The translations under genes and the position numbers were made by a program. A DNA stretch of 64,000 nucleotides from assembly GCA_963766005.1 (NCBI GenBank), contig CAVXYG010000004.1:62001-126000 (forward strand). Reading direction: 5' to 3'. Under the pieces are notes generated by a model that was not told where the DNA came from, ran no database searches, and worked only from the letters and a program-made list of their open reading frames with translations. The stretch is from CAVXYG01 sp963766005 (GTDB lineage Bacteria; Actinomycetota; Actinomycetes; S36-B12; GCA-2699445). This document shows, piece by piece, positions 35,105-43,700 of the stretch (position 1 is its first letter; the number at the start of each line of letters is the position of its first letter).

Positions 35105-35971
35105 TCACAGCCCCCCGTGCTCCAGGTCGCCGGCAACCTCGACATTGGTTCGCAGGTCCTCGGTGGTGAACCTGGCCCAGGGTCGGCCCTGGTCGGCCCA
35201 GGTCGCGGTGCCGACCGCCGGCAGAGCGCTGCCGGCGACGAAGGTTCCGGGCACGACCGCGGCGGTCCACAGCATCTTCTGGTCGTCCTGCGCGCTGCGG
35301 TAGCGCCACGCCTGCAGGCGGCGCAGCATCCCGGTCCGCTCATCGAAGCTGGCGCTCAGCTCGTCGCGCCCGCTGTCCCCGAACGGTACCGACAGCGTGG
35401 CACTGGTCGGCCCGATGGGTCGCCAGACCACGCGCGGATCCGTGACGAGGACCGCCGGCGCAGCCGTTGCCAGTTCCGCCCACATCCCGATGTTGGCGGC
35501 CTGCTCCACCTTCGGTCCGGCACTGTGCCCGATGAGCGGGATTCGGACGACGCTGCGCCCGTCCACGTAGCGCTCGTCGACCCGCAGGATCGGTCGACCG
35601 AACCAGGTTGCCTCGATGTCGTGGCGGTAGCCGCGCCCGGCGTCGTGGATGAAGCGAAACCGGGCCGGCATCCAGACCCCGAACGGGTTCACGCGCGCCC
35701 GCCCGGTTGCCACAACGCTGTCGATGACGGGGACTTCGCTGCCGTAGATCGTGGTGAGCCAGCGGTGCACCGGTGCTGGCAGGTCGCCGGGCAGCGGCAC
35801 GTACCGGGTGGTCGGTTGCGACGGCTGCGGGTAGTCGGGCAACCGGCTGGGCATGACGCGCAGCCCCGCCGCTGCGAGGGCGGTGCCGGCGGCGATGGCC
35901 GTCAGCAGCCCCACGAGCACGCGACCCCGCGCCCCGGGCTGCGGGCCCGTCGAGCGGCGTTGCGCTGTCAC
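35105..35971 (-). CDS. DUF6544-type protein with N-terminal membrane anchor
   Basis: A 288-residue protein with one N-terminal hydrophobic segment (VLVGLLTAIAAGTALAAAGL) and a beta-rich domain. Segments such as YVPLPGDLPAPVHRWLTTIY, RARVNPFGVWMPARFRF and DERTGMLRRLQAWRY match the DUF6544 pattern. It is probably exported or anchored outside. GTG 35971 overlaps the acyl-CoA synthetase stop as GTGA, implying coupled translation. No known activity. Confidence 0.78.
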   Translation of the reverse strand: MTAQRRSTGPQPGARGRVLVGLLTAIAAGTALAAAGLRVMPSRLPDYPQPSQPTTRYVPLPGDLPAPVHRWLTTIYGSEVPVIDSVVATGRARVNPFGVWMPARFRFIHDAGRGYRHDIEATWFGRPILRVDERYVDGRSVVRIPLIGHSAGPKVEQAANIGMWAELATAAPAVLVTDPRVVWRPIGPTSATLSVPFGDSGRDELSASFDERTGMLRRLQAWRYRSAQDDQKMLWTAAVVPGTFVAGSALPAVGTATWADQGRPWARFTTEDLRTNVEVAGDLEHGGL

Positions 35972-37599
35972 GGCGCCTCCTCCTGCTGCAGCTTGCGGCG
36001 CATGATCTTGCCCGCGGCATTGCGCGGCAGCGCATCGTGCACCACGGTATCGACGGGACGTTGCGCCGGGGCCAGCCGATCGGCCGCCCACGCGAGGAAG
36101 TTCGCCGACCAGTCCGGGCCGGGCTCATGGTCGAGCACGACATGGGCCACGGCGCGCTTGCCGAACTCCGCATCGGCCCGCGGCACGACGGCGATGTCGA
36201 GCACCGCAGGATGATGACGCAGGACCTCTTCGACCTCCAGAGGGTGGACATTCTCGCCACCGATCACCATGACGTCGTCCACGCGCCCCATCACCCGCAA
36301 CCGGCCGTGCTCGTCCAAGACGCCGACATCGCCGGTCCACACCAGGCCTCCCACCCGGTCGCGGTCGGTGCCGTCGGTGTAGCCGTCGAACGATGTCGAC
36401 GATCCGACGAAGATGCGGCCCGGCTGCTCGGGACCGAGCGGCGCGTCGTGGTCGTCCAGGATCCGAACGGTGACCCCGGGCAGCGGCCGGCCGGCGCTGC
36501 CCGGGTCGGCGCGCAGATCCTGCGGGGTGGCGACGGTGGCGAAGGCGGCCTCGGTGGAGCCGTAGAGGTTGTAGAGCACGTCGCCGTAGCGGTCGCTGAA
36601 CCGCCGGACGAGCGGCGGCGCCATGGGGGCACCGGAGATGGCCACGACGCGCAGCGCCGACAGGTCCAGGTCGGCCGTCTGCTCCGGCGGCAGCGTCGCC
36701 ATCCGCTGGGCCACCACCGGGACCGTGACGATGACCGAGGCGCGCTGCTCGGCCGCCGCCCGCAGCACCCGCAGCGGGTCGGGCCGCCGCACGAGGACCT
36801 CGGTGGCGTCGAGCAGGGCGCACAGGCGGTGATGCATCCAGCCCCAGGCATGGAACATCGGCGCGGCGATGACGTGGGTGGCGCGCTGTCGCAGCGGAAA
36901 GCCGCCCAACAGCGCCACGACCGCCTCGATCGGGGCGGAGGAACGCGATGCGCCCCGAGGGACGCCCGTCGTCCCGCTGGTCAGGATCACGTGCCGGCCG
37001 GTGGCAGGGGGTTTGCCCGGCGCCGTCACTGGGCCGGTGGCGAAGTCCTCCCAATCGCCGCCGGCCAAGGTCCAGGTCCGGTCCGCGGGGCAATGGTCGG
37101 CCAGCGACGGATCGGCCAGGTAGTGGGTGATGCCCTCCCGCTGCGCTACCTGCGCCAGTTGAGCCGCCGAGTGCCCGGTGTTGAGGTAGTACGTGTCGGC
37201 CCCGGTGCGGCCGATGGCGGCCAGCGCCTCGGTGTAGGCGCGGCTGTTGCGGCCCAGCAGCCCGACGCGTGCCCCGGGCCCGACCCCGCGATCCGCGAGG
37301 GCCGTCGTTGCAGCCCGGGTGCGGTGCTCCGCTTCGGCGAAGGTGACCGCGCGGAGGCCGTCGTCGAGGTCGATCACGGCGGTGTCGTCCGGATGACGTG
37401 CGGCACCCCCCGCAAAGCCCAGGGCGGGTGTGGTCCCCCAGCGGTTCAGGGCGGACAGCAGCCGAGCGCTGGCGCGCGGATCCAGGGGCGGGGCCAGGTG
37501 CGCCTCCAGGGCGCCGCGGGCGGCGGTCGGGCCCAGGGCGACCAGGCCGCGCAGAGCAGCCGGGTCCGGACGCGGGAACGAGGGCGGTCGCAGTGCCAT
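35968..37599 (-). CDS. AMP-binding acyl-CoA synthetase/ligase
   Basis: A 543-residue member of the ANL superfamily. Motifs: ILTSGTTGVPRGA (P-loop, here with Val/Arg), YGSTEAAF, WTGDVGVLDEHGRLRVMGR with DD hinge, and the final NAAGKIMRRKL Lys. It forms acyl-adenylates and then acyl-CoA; the chain length cannot be read. ATG 37599 faces the hydrolase ATG 37666 over a 66-bp divergent promoter region. The N-terminal ~45 residues carry a short extension before the canonical domain. Confidence 0.92.
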   Translation of the reverse strand: MALRPPSFPRPDPAALRGLVALGPTAARGALEAHLAPPLDPRASARLLSALNRWGTTPALGFAGGAARHPDDTAVIDLDDGLRAVTFAEAEHRTRAATTALADRGVGPGARVGLLGRNSRAYTEALAAIGRTGADTYYLNTGHSAAQLAQVAQREGITHYLADPSLADHCPADRTWTLAGGDWEDFATGPVTAPGKPPATGRHVILTSGTTGVPRGASRSSAPIEAVVALLGGFPLRQRATHVIAAPMFHAWGWMHHRLCALLDATEVLVRRPDPLRVLRAAAEQRASVIVTVPVVAQRMATLPPEQTADLDLSALRVVAISGAPMAPPLVRRFSDRYGDVLYNLYGSTEAAFATVATPQDLRADPGSAGRPLPGVTVRILDDHDAPLGPEQPGRIFVGSSTSFDGYTDGTDRDRVGGLVWTGDVGVLDEHGRLRVMGRVDDVMVIGGENVHPLEVEEVLRHHPAVLDIAVVPRADAEFGKRAVAHVVLDHEPGPDWSANFLAWAADRLAPAQRPVDTVVHDALPRNAAGKIMRRKLQQEEAP

Positions 37600-37653
37600 G
37601 GCTGCATCGTCGCGCAGCCGCAGGTGCGATGCTCTCCGCGCCGCGTCGCGACG

Positions 37654-37659
37654 TAGGCT
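37654..37659 (+). promoter_or_regulatory. Candidate -10 hexamer (TAGGCT)
   Basis: TAGGCT followed by GCCGCC and ATG 37666, a 6-nt spacing that suggests a leaderless message for the hydrolase-acetyltransferase-P450 run. Confidence 0.45.
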
Positions 37660-37665
37660 GCCGCC

Positions 37666-38493
37666 ATGGACCGGTTTGAGCGCGGCGGATACGTTTTCGA
37701 TGTGCGGGACGGCGGTGATCCCGCAGCCCCGGCGGTTGTGCTCCTGCACGGCTTCCCGCAGGACGGCACCGCGTGGTCCGAGGTGACTCCGCCGCTGCAC
37801 GAGGCGGGGTATCGGACCCTCGCCCCGGACATGCGCGGGATGTCGCCGGGCGCACGACCCAGCGCCACCGCGGAGTACCGGTGGGCCGAGAGCGTCCACG
37901 ACGTGCTCGCACTCCTGGACGCTGCGGGACTCCAGCAGGCACACATCGTTGGCCATGACTGGGGCGGGGCGATCGCTTGGGCGTTGGCATGCGAGCACCC
38001 CGACCGGCTGCTGTCGTTGACGGCCGTCTCCACACCGCACGTCTCCGCGCTGACCCACTCATGGACCCGGACCAGCCAGGGGCTGAAGGCCTGGTACATG
38101 GCGTTGTTCCAGCTGCCCGTGCTCCCCGAGGAACTGTTGGCGCCGGGTCGACCGGTGTGGCGGGCCATGGCCAGGGGCCTGCCGCCGGAGCACGCCGAGC
38201 ACTATGCCGCGCGGTTGGCCGATCGCGGTGCGCGCTCCGCGGCCCTGGCCTGGTACCGCGTCATCCCGCGGGAACTGGCGGCGCCCTCGATTCGCTGGTC
38301 CAAGGTCGCCGTGCGGACGATGTACGTCTGGGGCGAGCGCGATCCGGCATTGGGCCGGCCGGCGGCAGAGGCGACCGCCGACTACGTGTCCGGGCCCTAC
38401 CGATTCGAGCCGATCAATGCCGGGCACTGGATCCCCGAGACCCGGCCGATGCTGCTGGCGTCGCTGCTGACAGAGCACCTGGGCGCGCAGTGA
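37666..38493 (+). CDS. Alpha/beta hydrolase, epoxide-hydrolase-like
   Basis: A 275-residue hydrolase. The oxyanion motif is LLHGFPQDGTAW, and the nucleophile elbow GHDWGGA uses Asp, as in epoxide hydrolases and haloalkane dehalogenases. The later WGERDPALG (acid) and NAGHWIPE (His) complete the triad. The cap domain lies at about 130-205. It starts a rightward run with GTGA overlap to the acetyltransferase. Pairing with a P450 fits epoxide handling, but that is inference. Confidence 0.92.
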   Translation: MDRFERGGYVFDVRDGGDPAAPAVVLLHGFPQDGTAWSEVTPPLHEAGYRTLAPDMRGMSPGARPSATAEYRWAESVHDVLALLDAAGLQQAHIVGHDWGGAIAWALACEHPDRLLSLTAVSTPHVSALTHSWTRTSQGLKAWYMALFQLPVLPEELLAPGRPVWRAMARGLPPEHAEHYAARLADRGARSAALAWYRVIPRELAAPSIRWSKVAVRTMYVWGERDPALGRPAAEATADYVSGPYRFEPINAGHWIPETRPMLLASLLTEHLGAQ

Positions 38494-38999
38494 CGGCGAT
38501 TCGACCCGCTGCTCCCGCCGACGTGCCGCAGGTCCTGGGGCTCATCCGCCAACTTGCCGCCTTCGAGCGCGCCCCCGATGCCGTGCGCAGCAGCGAGGCC
38601 CAGCTGGCACAGGCGCTGTTCCCGGCGGGCGGCGCGCCGCTGGTGCACTGCTTCGTCGCCGAACGGGGCGGGGCGATCGTCGGGATGGCGCTGTGGTTCG
38701 TCTCCTACTCCACGTGGGAGGGCAAGCACGGGATCTTCCTGGAGGACTTGTTCGTTGCCCCGGCCGCCCGCGGCGCCGGCATCGGCCGGGCGCTGCTCGC
38801 CAGCCTGGCGGCCGAGGCGGAACGCCGTGGATTTCGCCGGGTGGAGTGGTCGGTCCTGGACTGGAACACCCCCGCGCGCGACTTCTACGGCGCGATGGGC
38901 GCGGCGGCGCTGACCGAATGGGTGCCGTACCGGATCTCCGGCGAGGCGCTTGCCGCGCTGGCCCGCGGCGGGACGGGTGCCGATGCAGCCGCGACCTGA
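38490..38999 (+). CDS. GNAT-family N-acetyltransferase
   Basis: A 169-residue acetyltransferase. The acetyl-CoA motif A is LEDLFVAPAARGAGIGRALLASL, followed by VEWSVLDWNTPARDFYGAMGA (motif B). The N-terminus (IRQLAAFERAPDAVRSSEAQL) resembles spermidine/diamine acetyltransferases. GTG 38490 overlaps the hydrolase stop (GTGA). Its 3' end overlaps the P450 start by 17 bp. Confidence 0.9.
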   Translation: MTAIRPAAPADVPQVLGLIRQLAAFERAPDAVRSSEAQLAQALFPAGGAPLVHCFVAERGGAIVGMALWFVSYSTWEGKHGIFLEDLFVAPAARGAGIGRALLASLAAEAERRGFRRVEWSVLDWNTPARDFYGAMGAAALTEWVPYRISGEALAALARGGTGADAAAT

Positions 39000-40413
39000 C
39001 CCGTGCTGCGGCCCCGGCGCCCCGGTGCTGCCCCACGGCATCCCCGACCGGCGCTACGGCCGGACGCAGGCAACCGCCCCGGGCCCGAGCGGACCGGAGA
39101 TGCTGCGCGCGTTTGCCGGTATCGCCAGGGACCCCCTGTCGTTCCTGCGGCGGGCCGGCGCGAAGTACGGGCCCGTCGTGCAGTTCCCGGTCCCGAACCC
39201 GCCGTCGTTCCTCATCGACGACGCCCACATCGCGCGGCAGGTCCTGATGGCCCACGACGAGACGTTCGACAAGCGCACGGTGCAGTACCGGGCGCTGGCG
39301 ATGGTGACGGGGGAGGGGCTCCTGGCGGCCCCGAACGCGCAGTGGCGCCAACAGCGGCCGGTCGTCCAACCCGCGTTCCACCGCAGCGTGCTCGACCGAC
39401 TCGTGGCAGACACGCTCGGGGCCGCCGACCGCCTGGTCTCGCGGTGGGAGCTGGCCCCCGATGGCTCGGTCGTGGACATCGACCAAGCCATGATGCAGGT
39501 CGGTCTGGAAGTCGTGGGCAGCCATCTGTTCGACGCCGATCTGCGCGCCACCGCGCCGCGGCTGGCGCAGGCAACGATCGACGCGCTCGATGCCGTGATC
39601 GCCTCGGTGCGGCTGCCGTGGGCGCTGCTGCGCGGACTGCCGACTCCCGCCCAGCGCCGCTACCAGCGCGCGATGGTGGAACTCGACGTCGTCGTCGAAG
39701 AGCTGGTGGCCGATCGACTCGCTGCCGGTCCGCCCGCGGCTGGCCGTCGAGACCTCCTCGGTCTGCTGCTCGCGGCCTACCCCGACGATCCGGTGCTGGT
39801 GCGCAACCAGATCATCACCTTCCTCGTCGCCGGGCACGAGACGGTCGCCTCCGCGCTCACGTGGGCCTTCGGCCTGCTGGCCCACCATCCGATGGAGCAG
39901 CGGCGCGCCCAGCAGGAGGCCGACACAGCACTCCCGGACGACCGACCGGTGAGCATGGCCGATCTCGACCGGATGCCCGTCGTGCGCGCCTGCTTCGACG
40001 AGGCGCTGCGACTGTATCCGCCCGCCTGGGTGATCACCCGGTCGGCATCGGAGCCCACCGTGCTCGGTGGCCGTGCCATCCCGGCAGGATCGCTCATCAT
40101 CATCAGCCCATGGGTGCTGCATCGAGATCCCGTCCGATGGCCGCTGCCGGACTCGTTCCTGCCGGAACGCTTCGGTGCGCGCCCGGGTGCGATCGCCCGG
40201 GCCGCCACCACGCGCGCGGAGTACCTGCCGTTCGGCACCGGCCAGCGGCTGTGCATCGGTCGTGACGTGGCCATCATCGAGGCGTGCGTCGTGCTCGCGG
40301 TCGTCCTGCGCCGGTTCGGCTTCTCGCCGGTCGAGGGCCGGTTGCCGCAGGTCGACCCGTTGGTGACGCTACGGCCAGCTGGCGGGCTGCGGCTGCGCCT
40401 GGAGCATCGCTAG
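38983..40413 (+). CDS. Cytochrome P450
   Basis: A 476-residue soluble P450 with no membrane anchor. The I-helix oxygen-binding motif is LVAGHETVAS, the K-helix ExxR is EALRLYP, and the heme loop is LPFGTGQRLCIGR with the Cys thiolate. Architecture and length resemble the CYP102/CYP4-like and mycobacterial fatty-acid or terpene hydroxylases more than short bacterial class I enzymes. No ferredoxin gene adjoins it. ATG 38983 is used; an in-frame ATG at 38950 is less likely. Confidence 0.94.
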   Translation: MQPRPDPCCGPGAPVLPHGIPDRRYGRTQATAPGPSGPEMLRAFAGIARDPLSFLRRAGAKYGPVVQFPVPNPPSFLIDDAHIARQVLMAHDETFDKRTVQYRALAMVTGEGLLAAPNAQWRQQRPVVQPAFHRSVLDRLVADTLGAADRLVSRWELAPDGSVVDIDQAMMQVGLEVVGSHLFDADLRATAPRLAQATIDALDAVIASVRLPWALLRGLPTPAQRRYQRAMVELDVVVEELVADRLAAGPPAAGRRDLLGLLLAAYPDDPVLVRNQIITFLVAGHETVASALTWAFGLLAHHPMEQRRAQQEADTALPDDRPVSMADLDRMPVVRACFDEALRLYPPAWVITRSASEPTVLGGRAIPAGSLIIISPWVLHRDPVRWPLPDSFLPERFGARPGAIARAATTRAEYLPFGTGQRLCIGRDVAIIEACVVLAVVLRRFGFSPVEGRLPQVDPLVTLRPAGGLRLRLEHR

Positions 40414-40463
40414 GGCTGCCGCGGATCGACCGGGCATGGTGGGGCGCATCTGGCCGCACCGCG

Positions 40464-40854
40464 TCAGCCGGAGACGACCAGTGCGATGAGGGCCGCCAGG
40501 CCGCCGAGGGCGCCGACAACCATCGGTACTGCAGAGAGTCGCCGGGCGGAGTCCGCGAAGGCCCAGCCGAGGCTGTTGGTGGAGGTGTACACGGTAGCCC
40601 CCAAGGCCGCCGCAGCCACCGGATTGGCCCACGGCGCGGAAGACAGCAGGCCGAGAGCCCCTGCGAGGAGGCCGACTGCGGTGCCGTACTCGGCCACCCA
40701 GTGCGGCAGCATCAGCGAGCCCTCGTTGTCGCGGGCCCGCAGGATCCCGCCGCGGATATCGACCTGCGTGCCGCGCAGGATGTTGGCTGTCCATATCCCG
40801 GCGATGCCCAGGCCCCTGGCGGGCTATGAACAGCGCGGTGGCGATCTCGGTCAC
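40464..40854 (-). pseudogene. Small membrane protein with apparent frameshift
   Basis: The 3' frame encodes about 110 residues with four hydrophobic stretches (LPHWVAEYGTAVGLLAGALG through VVGALGGLAALIALVVSG). Protein-like sequence continues upstream (GLGIAGIWTANILRGTQVDI) until an in-frame TAG. The preceding segment VTEIATALFIA (GTG 40854) is in another register, so one base appears gained or lost near 40815-40830. An 82-residue product could still start at ATG 40712. No family recognised. Confidence 0.55.
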
Positions 40855-41040
40855 GGCGGCGCTCCGCTCGCTCAGATGACGCGTAGGTCGGACGGGGACA
40901 GCCTGCCACGGGTCATCGAGCGGCCCCTGCGCGCCCACCGACCTCGAGGTCGGCGCCACGAGGATGGGTTCCGCGCGTTGGTCTCAGATCCGGCCGATGA
41001 TCCCTGACGCGCGGGTCTACCGTCCTCCGCGGAGTCTGGC

Positions 41041-41475
41041 TCAGCCCGTCGTGACGTACTGGATCAGCGCGTCGCGCTCGTACTGCAGTTCGCCGAGACG
41101 GTTCTTCACCACGTCGCCGATACTCACCAGGCCGATCATCTCGCCCTGCTCGTCGACCACGGGGATGTGTCGGACGCGGCGCTCGGTCATCAGCGCCATG
41201 ATGTCGTTGACCGCGGCATCGGGCGGTGCGCACTGCACGATCCGGCTCATGATGGCCGAGACGGGCAGTTGCAGCGTGGCGGCGCCCTGGGCTGCGAGCT
41301 CCCGCACCACGTCACGCTCGGAGACCATGCCATCGACGCGCTTGCCGTCGGCGGAGACCACCAGGGCGCCGATGCGTCGAGACGACAGCACCGTCAGCAG
41401 GTCGGCGACTGTTGCGTCGGGACGAATCGTGGCGACCTCACGCCCCTTGCCGTTCAGGATGATGTCGAGCTTCAT
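41041..41475 (-). CDS. Tandem CBS-domain protein
   Basis: A 144-residue protein made of two CBS motifs (about 10-65 and 75-135), forming one Bateman module. Typical strings are IGALVVSADGKRVDGMVSER and RRVRHIPVVDEQGEMIGLVS. Such stand-alone modules bind adenosyl nucleotides. AAGGAGGGG precedes ATG 41475. It is 27 bp downstream of hisN and probably in the same transcript. Confidence 0.94.
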   Translation of the reverse strand: MKLDIILNGKGREVATIRPDATVADLLTVLSSRRIGALVVSADGKRVDGMVSERDVVRELAAQGAATLQLPVSAIMSRIVQCAPPDAAVNDIMALMTERRVRHIPVVDEQGEMIGLVSIGDVVKNRLGELQYERDALIQYVTTG

Positions 41476-41502
41476 GGTTCCCCTCCTTGCGATGGGACGA
41501 CC

Positions 41503-42357
41503 CTAGTCGATGGGTGGTGTCCGTGAGAGCCGCTGTCGGTGCATCGGCTCCTTGCGTCGCGCCAGCAGCCGCAGCACGGTCTCCTGCAACGCCGCGTTGC
41601 AGCTCACGGCGCTGCCGTGCCGGAGGGCAGGGGATCCGTCGTAGCCCGTGATCCGGCCGCCGGCCTCGGTGACGACGGGGATCAGCGCGGCCATATCCCA
41701 AGGCATCAGGTAGGGCTCGGCGGCAATATCCACCGCGCCCTCGGCCACGAGGACGTGGGAGAGGAAGTCGCCGTAGGCCCGCGTACGCCAGCAGCCGGCG
41801 ATCAGGTCCCGCAGCCCGCCATCGGCACCCCGGCTCTGCCAGCCCACTTCGTCGGAGTAGGAGAACGAGGCGTCGGTCAGGTCGGCCACGACGCTGGCCC
41901 GGATGCGTCGGGTCGAGCCGTCGAGGTCGCGGGTGTAGGCCCCCAAGCCCCGTGCTGCCCACCAGCGGCGCCCCAGCGCCGGCGCGGAGACGACGCCGAC
42001 CACGGGGGTACTGGTATCGACCGACGGCCCGAGGGTCAGCCCGATGAGGGTGCACCAGACGGGGACGCCGCGCAGGTAGTTGGCAGTGCCGTCGATGGGG
42101 TCGATGATCCAGTGGCGGTCCGAGCTGCCGGCCTCGCCGAACTCCTCGCCGACAATGGCATCGTCCGGCCGGTCGCTCGTCAGGCGCTGCCGCAGGAGTG
42201 CCTCGCAGGCGCGGTCGGCCTCGGTCACCGGGGTCCGGTCGGGCTTGCTCTCCACCAGGAGGCCGGATTTCCGGTAGGTCGCCATCGTGAGTTCGTCGGC
42301 CACGTCGGCCAGCCGCAGCGCGAGATCGAGGTCGGACTGCAGCACGGTGTCGTCCAT
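41503..42357 (-). CDS. hisN: Histidinol-phosphate phosphatase HisN (IMPase family)
   Basis: A 284-residue inositol-monophosphatase-like enzyme. Metal ligands: GEEFGE, DPIDGTANYLRG and, near the C-terminus, PWDMAALIPV. This subgroup and its closeness to rsgA/aroA match actinobacterial HisN, which completes histidine synthesis by dephosphorylating histidinol phosphate; another sugar-phosphate substrate cannot be excluded. No Shine-Dalgarno; TAGCGT lies 6 nt ahead of ATG 42357. Confidence 0.88.
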   Translation of the reverse strand: MDDTVLQSDLDLALRLADVADELTMATYRKSGLLVESKPDRTPVTEADRACEALLRQRLTSDRPDDAIVGEEFGEAGSSDRHWIIDPIDGTANYLRGVPVWCTLIGLTLGPSVDTSTPVVGVVSAPALGRRWWAARGLGAYTRDLDGSTRRIRASVVADLTDASFSYSDEVGWQSRGADGGLRDLIAGCWRTRAYGDFLSHVLVAEGAVDIAAEPYLMPWDMAALIPVVTEAGGRITGYDGSPALRHGSAVSCNAALQETVLRLLARRKEPMHRQRLSRTPPID

Positions 42358-42363
42358 GGGTCA

Positions 42364-42369
42364 ACGCTA
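42364..42369 (-). promoter_or_regulatory. Candidate -10 hexamer (TAGCGT)
   Basis: On the minus strand TAGCGT is followed by TGACCC and ATG 42357, the same leaderless geometry as at several other genes here. Confidence 0.4.
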
Positions 42370-42468
42370 GCGAGGCGAGGGCGGCGGATTGGCGCGAACG
42401 GCGGTTGATCGGCCGCGTCGAGGGCCGGGGTGCTTGATCGGTGCATCCTCGGGCGTCACGCTTTGGGC

Positions 42469-42966
42469 ATGATCAACGCCGTCGGCCCAGTGTCGCTGCC
42501 CGACGAGCTGTACGGGGGCGGGTTCTTCGTCAAGGAGGTCTTCGGCCTGCCGCTGCACCCGCTCGTGGTCCACGCTGCGGTGGTCCTCATTCCGCTGGCC
42601 GCATTGGGACTCATCGTGATGGTGTCGGGCGCGACCCGCTCGAGGCGGTTCGGCGGCGCAGTGACCTTGCTGGCCGTCCTTGGGGCGACGTCCGCGTTCG
42701 TCGCGATGGCCAGCGGCCGCGACCTGGCCGAGCGCTTCGGCTACGGCGAGCAGCGGCACTTCGAGCTCGGCGGGTGGATGCCCTGGGTCGGCCTGGCGCT
42801 CCTGGCCACGACGGCTCTGCTGTGGCTGCTGGACAAGCGATCGCCGTCCCGGGGCATGCCGGGCAAGGTCGTGGCGCTGCTCGCGCTCGGGGTGGCGGTC
42901 GGCGCCGTCGCGATGACGGTGGTCACCGGGCATCTGGGCGCGGAGCTCACGTGGGGCGCCTCGTAG
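42469..42966 (+). CDS. DUF2231 membrane protein
   Basis: A 165-residue protein with four membrane helices. The DUF2231 signature FGLPLHPLVVHAAVVLIPLA starts the first helix, and VVTGHLGAELTWG closes the last; the conserved His residues (HP, VH, GH) could bind metal or heme. ATG 42469 is chosen; the longer reading from 42430 is not supported. Function unknown. Confidence 0.88.
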   Translation: MINAVGPVSLPDELYGGGFFVKEVFGLPLHPLVVHAAVVLIPLAALGLIVMVSGATRSRRFGGAVTLLAVLGATSAFVAMASGRDLAERFGYGEQRHFELGGWMPWVGLALLATTALLWLLDKRSPSRGMPGKVVALLALGVAVGAVAMTVVTGHLGAELTWGAS

Positions 42967-43040
42967 CGCGAGCGCGCAGCGTTGAGCGGTGGGCCGCACG
43001 GACCTCGGGGATGTCCGGGACCGACCGAGCACCCCACGCG

Positions 43041-43094
43041 TACGACAGGGACCGCGACACCAAGGCAATGGGCGTCGCCTCGGCCCCTGTCGTA
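43041..43094. terminator. Long inverted repeat between convergent genes
   Basis: TACGACAGGG (43041-43050) and CCCTGTCGTA (43085-43094) are perfect complements. Inside them GCGAC and GTCGC extend the stem. It sits between a rightward and a leftward gene, so it probably terminates both. Confidence 0.6.
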
Positions 43095-43105
43095 GGGCGG
43101 TGAGA

Positions 43106-43476
43106 TCAGGAGGACGAGTCCTCAACACACAGTTCGAGCGGAACGAGTTCCACGTTCTTCTTGACCATCTCCGAGATCGGGATGATGTCCGGTCCGAGCC
43201 CGTTGCCGACCTGCACGTGGTGCTGGTGGTCGGTCGTCATGGCATCGACGTCGTTCACGGACTTGATGTCGGAGGTGACGACGACGTACGGGTTCTTCGC
43301 CGACCCGGTCCGGTGACAGTAGGTCACCTTGTGGCCGTCGACGAGCACGTAGTGCCCGACCACGACTCGAACGGGAACGTGGCCCCTTCTTCAGGCTGCG
43401 TGGCCATTGCCCCGCCAGCACCCAGCGTCACGGTGGCAAGCGCGATCGCACTGCCGAGTCCAAGAATCTTGCGCAT
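43106..43476 (-). pseudogene. Small secreted protein with CHRTGS motif, apparent frameshift
   Basis: The 5' frame encodes a signal peptide (MRKILGLGSAIALATVTLGA then GGAMA) and mature start TQPEEGATFPFE. One base is missing or extra near 43360-43375. The other frame then continues HYVLVDGHKVTYCHRTGSAK, NPYVVVTSDIKSV and ends GPDIIPISEMVKK...LCVEDSSS. The VTYCHRTGSxxNPY...H-x2-H...DIIP pattern recurs in surface proteins. GAGGGG precedes ATG 43476. Intact length would be about 123 residues. Either a pseudogene or a sequence error. Confidence 0.7.
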
Positions 43477-43700
43477 TGGCATCCCCTCAAGAGGTATGAC
43501 ATACCGGACATTCCGGCACTGGCGCTGACTCTGCCTCACTCGACACCGTGAGGGCAAGGGCAAGTGGCCGATTCCTCTTCGAACGACTGAGATGTATACG
43601 GACAGTGACCGAGTCGACGCGGAAGGCTCGAGTTCAGCGCAGACAGTGCTCCGGCTGCCACGCGGTGTCGTCACAGCTCGAGCACGGAATCCGATACGGA

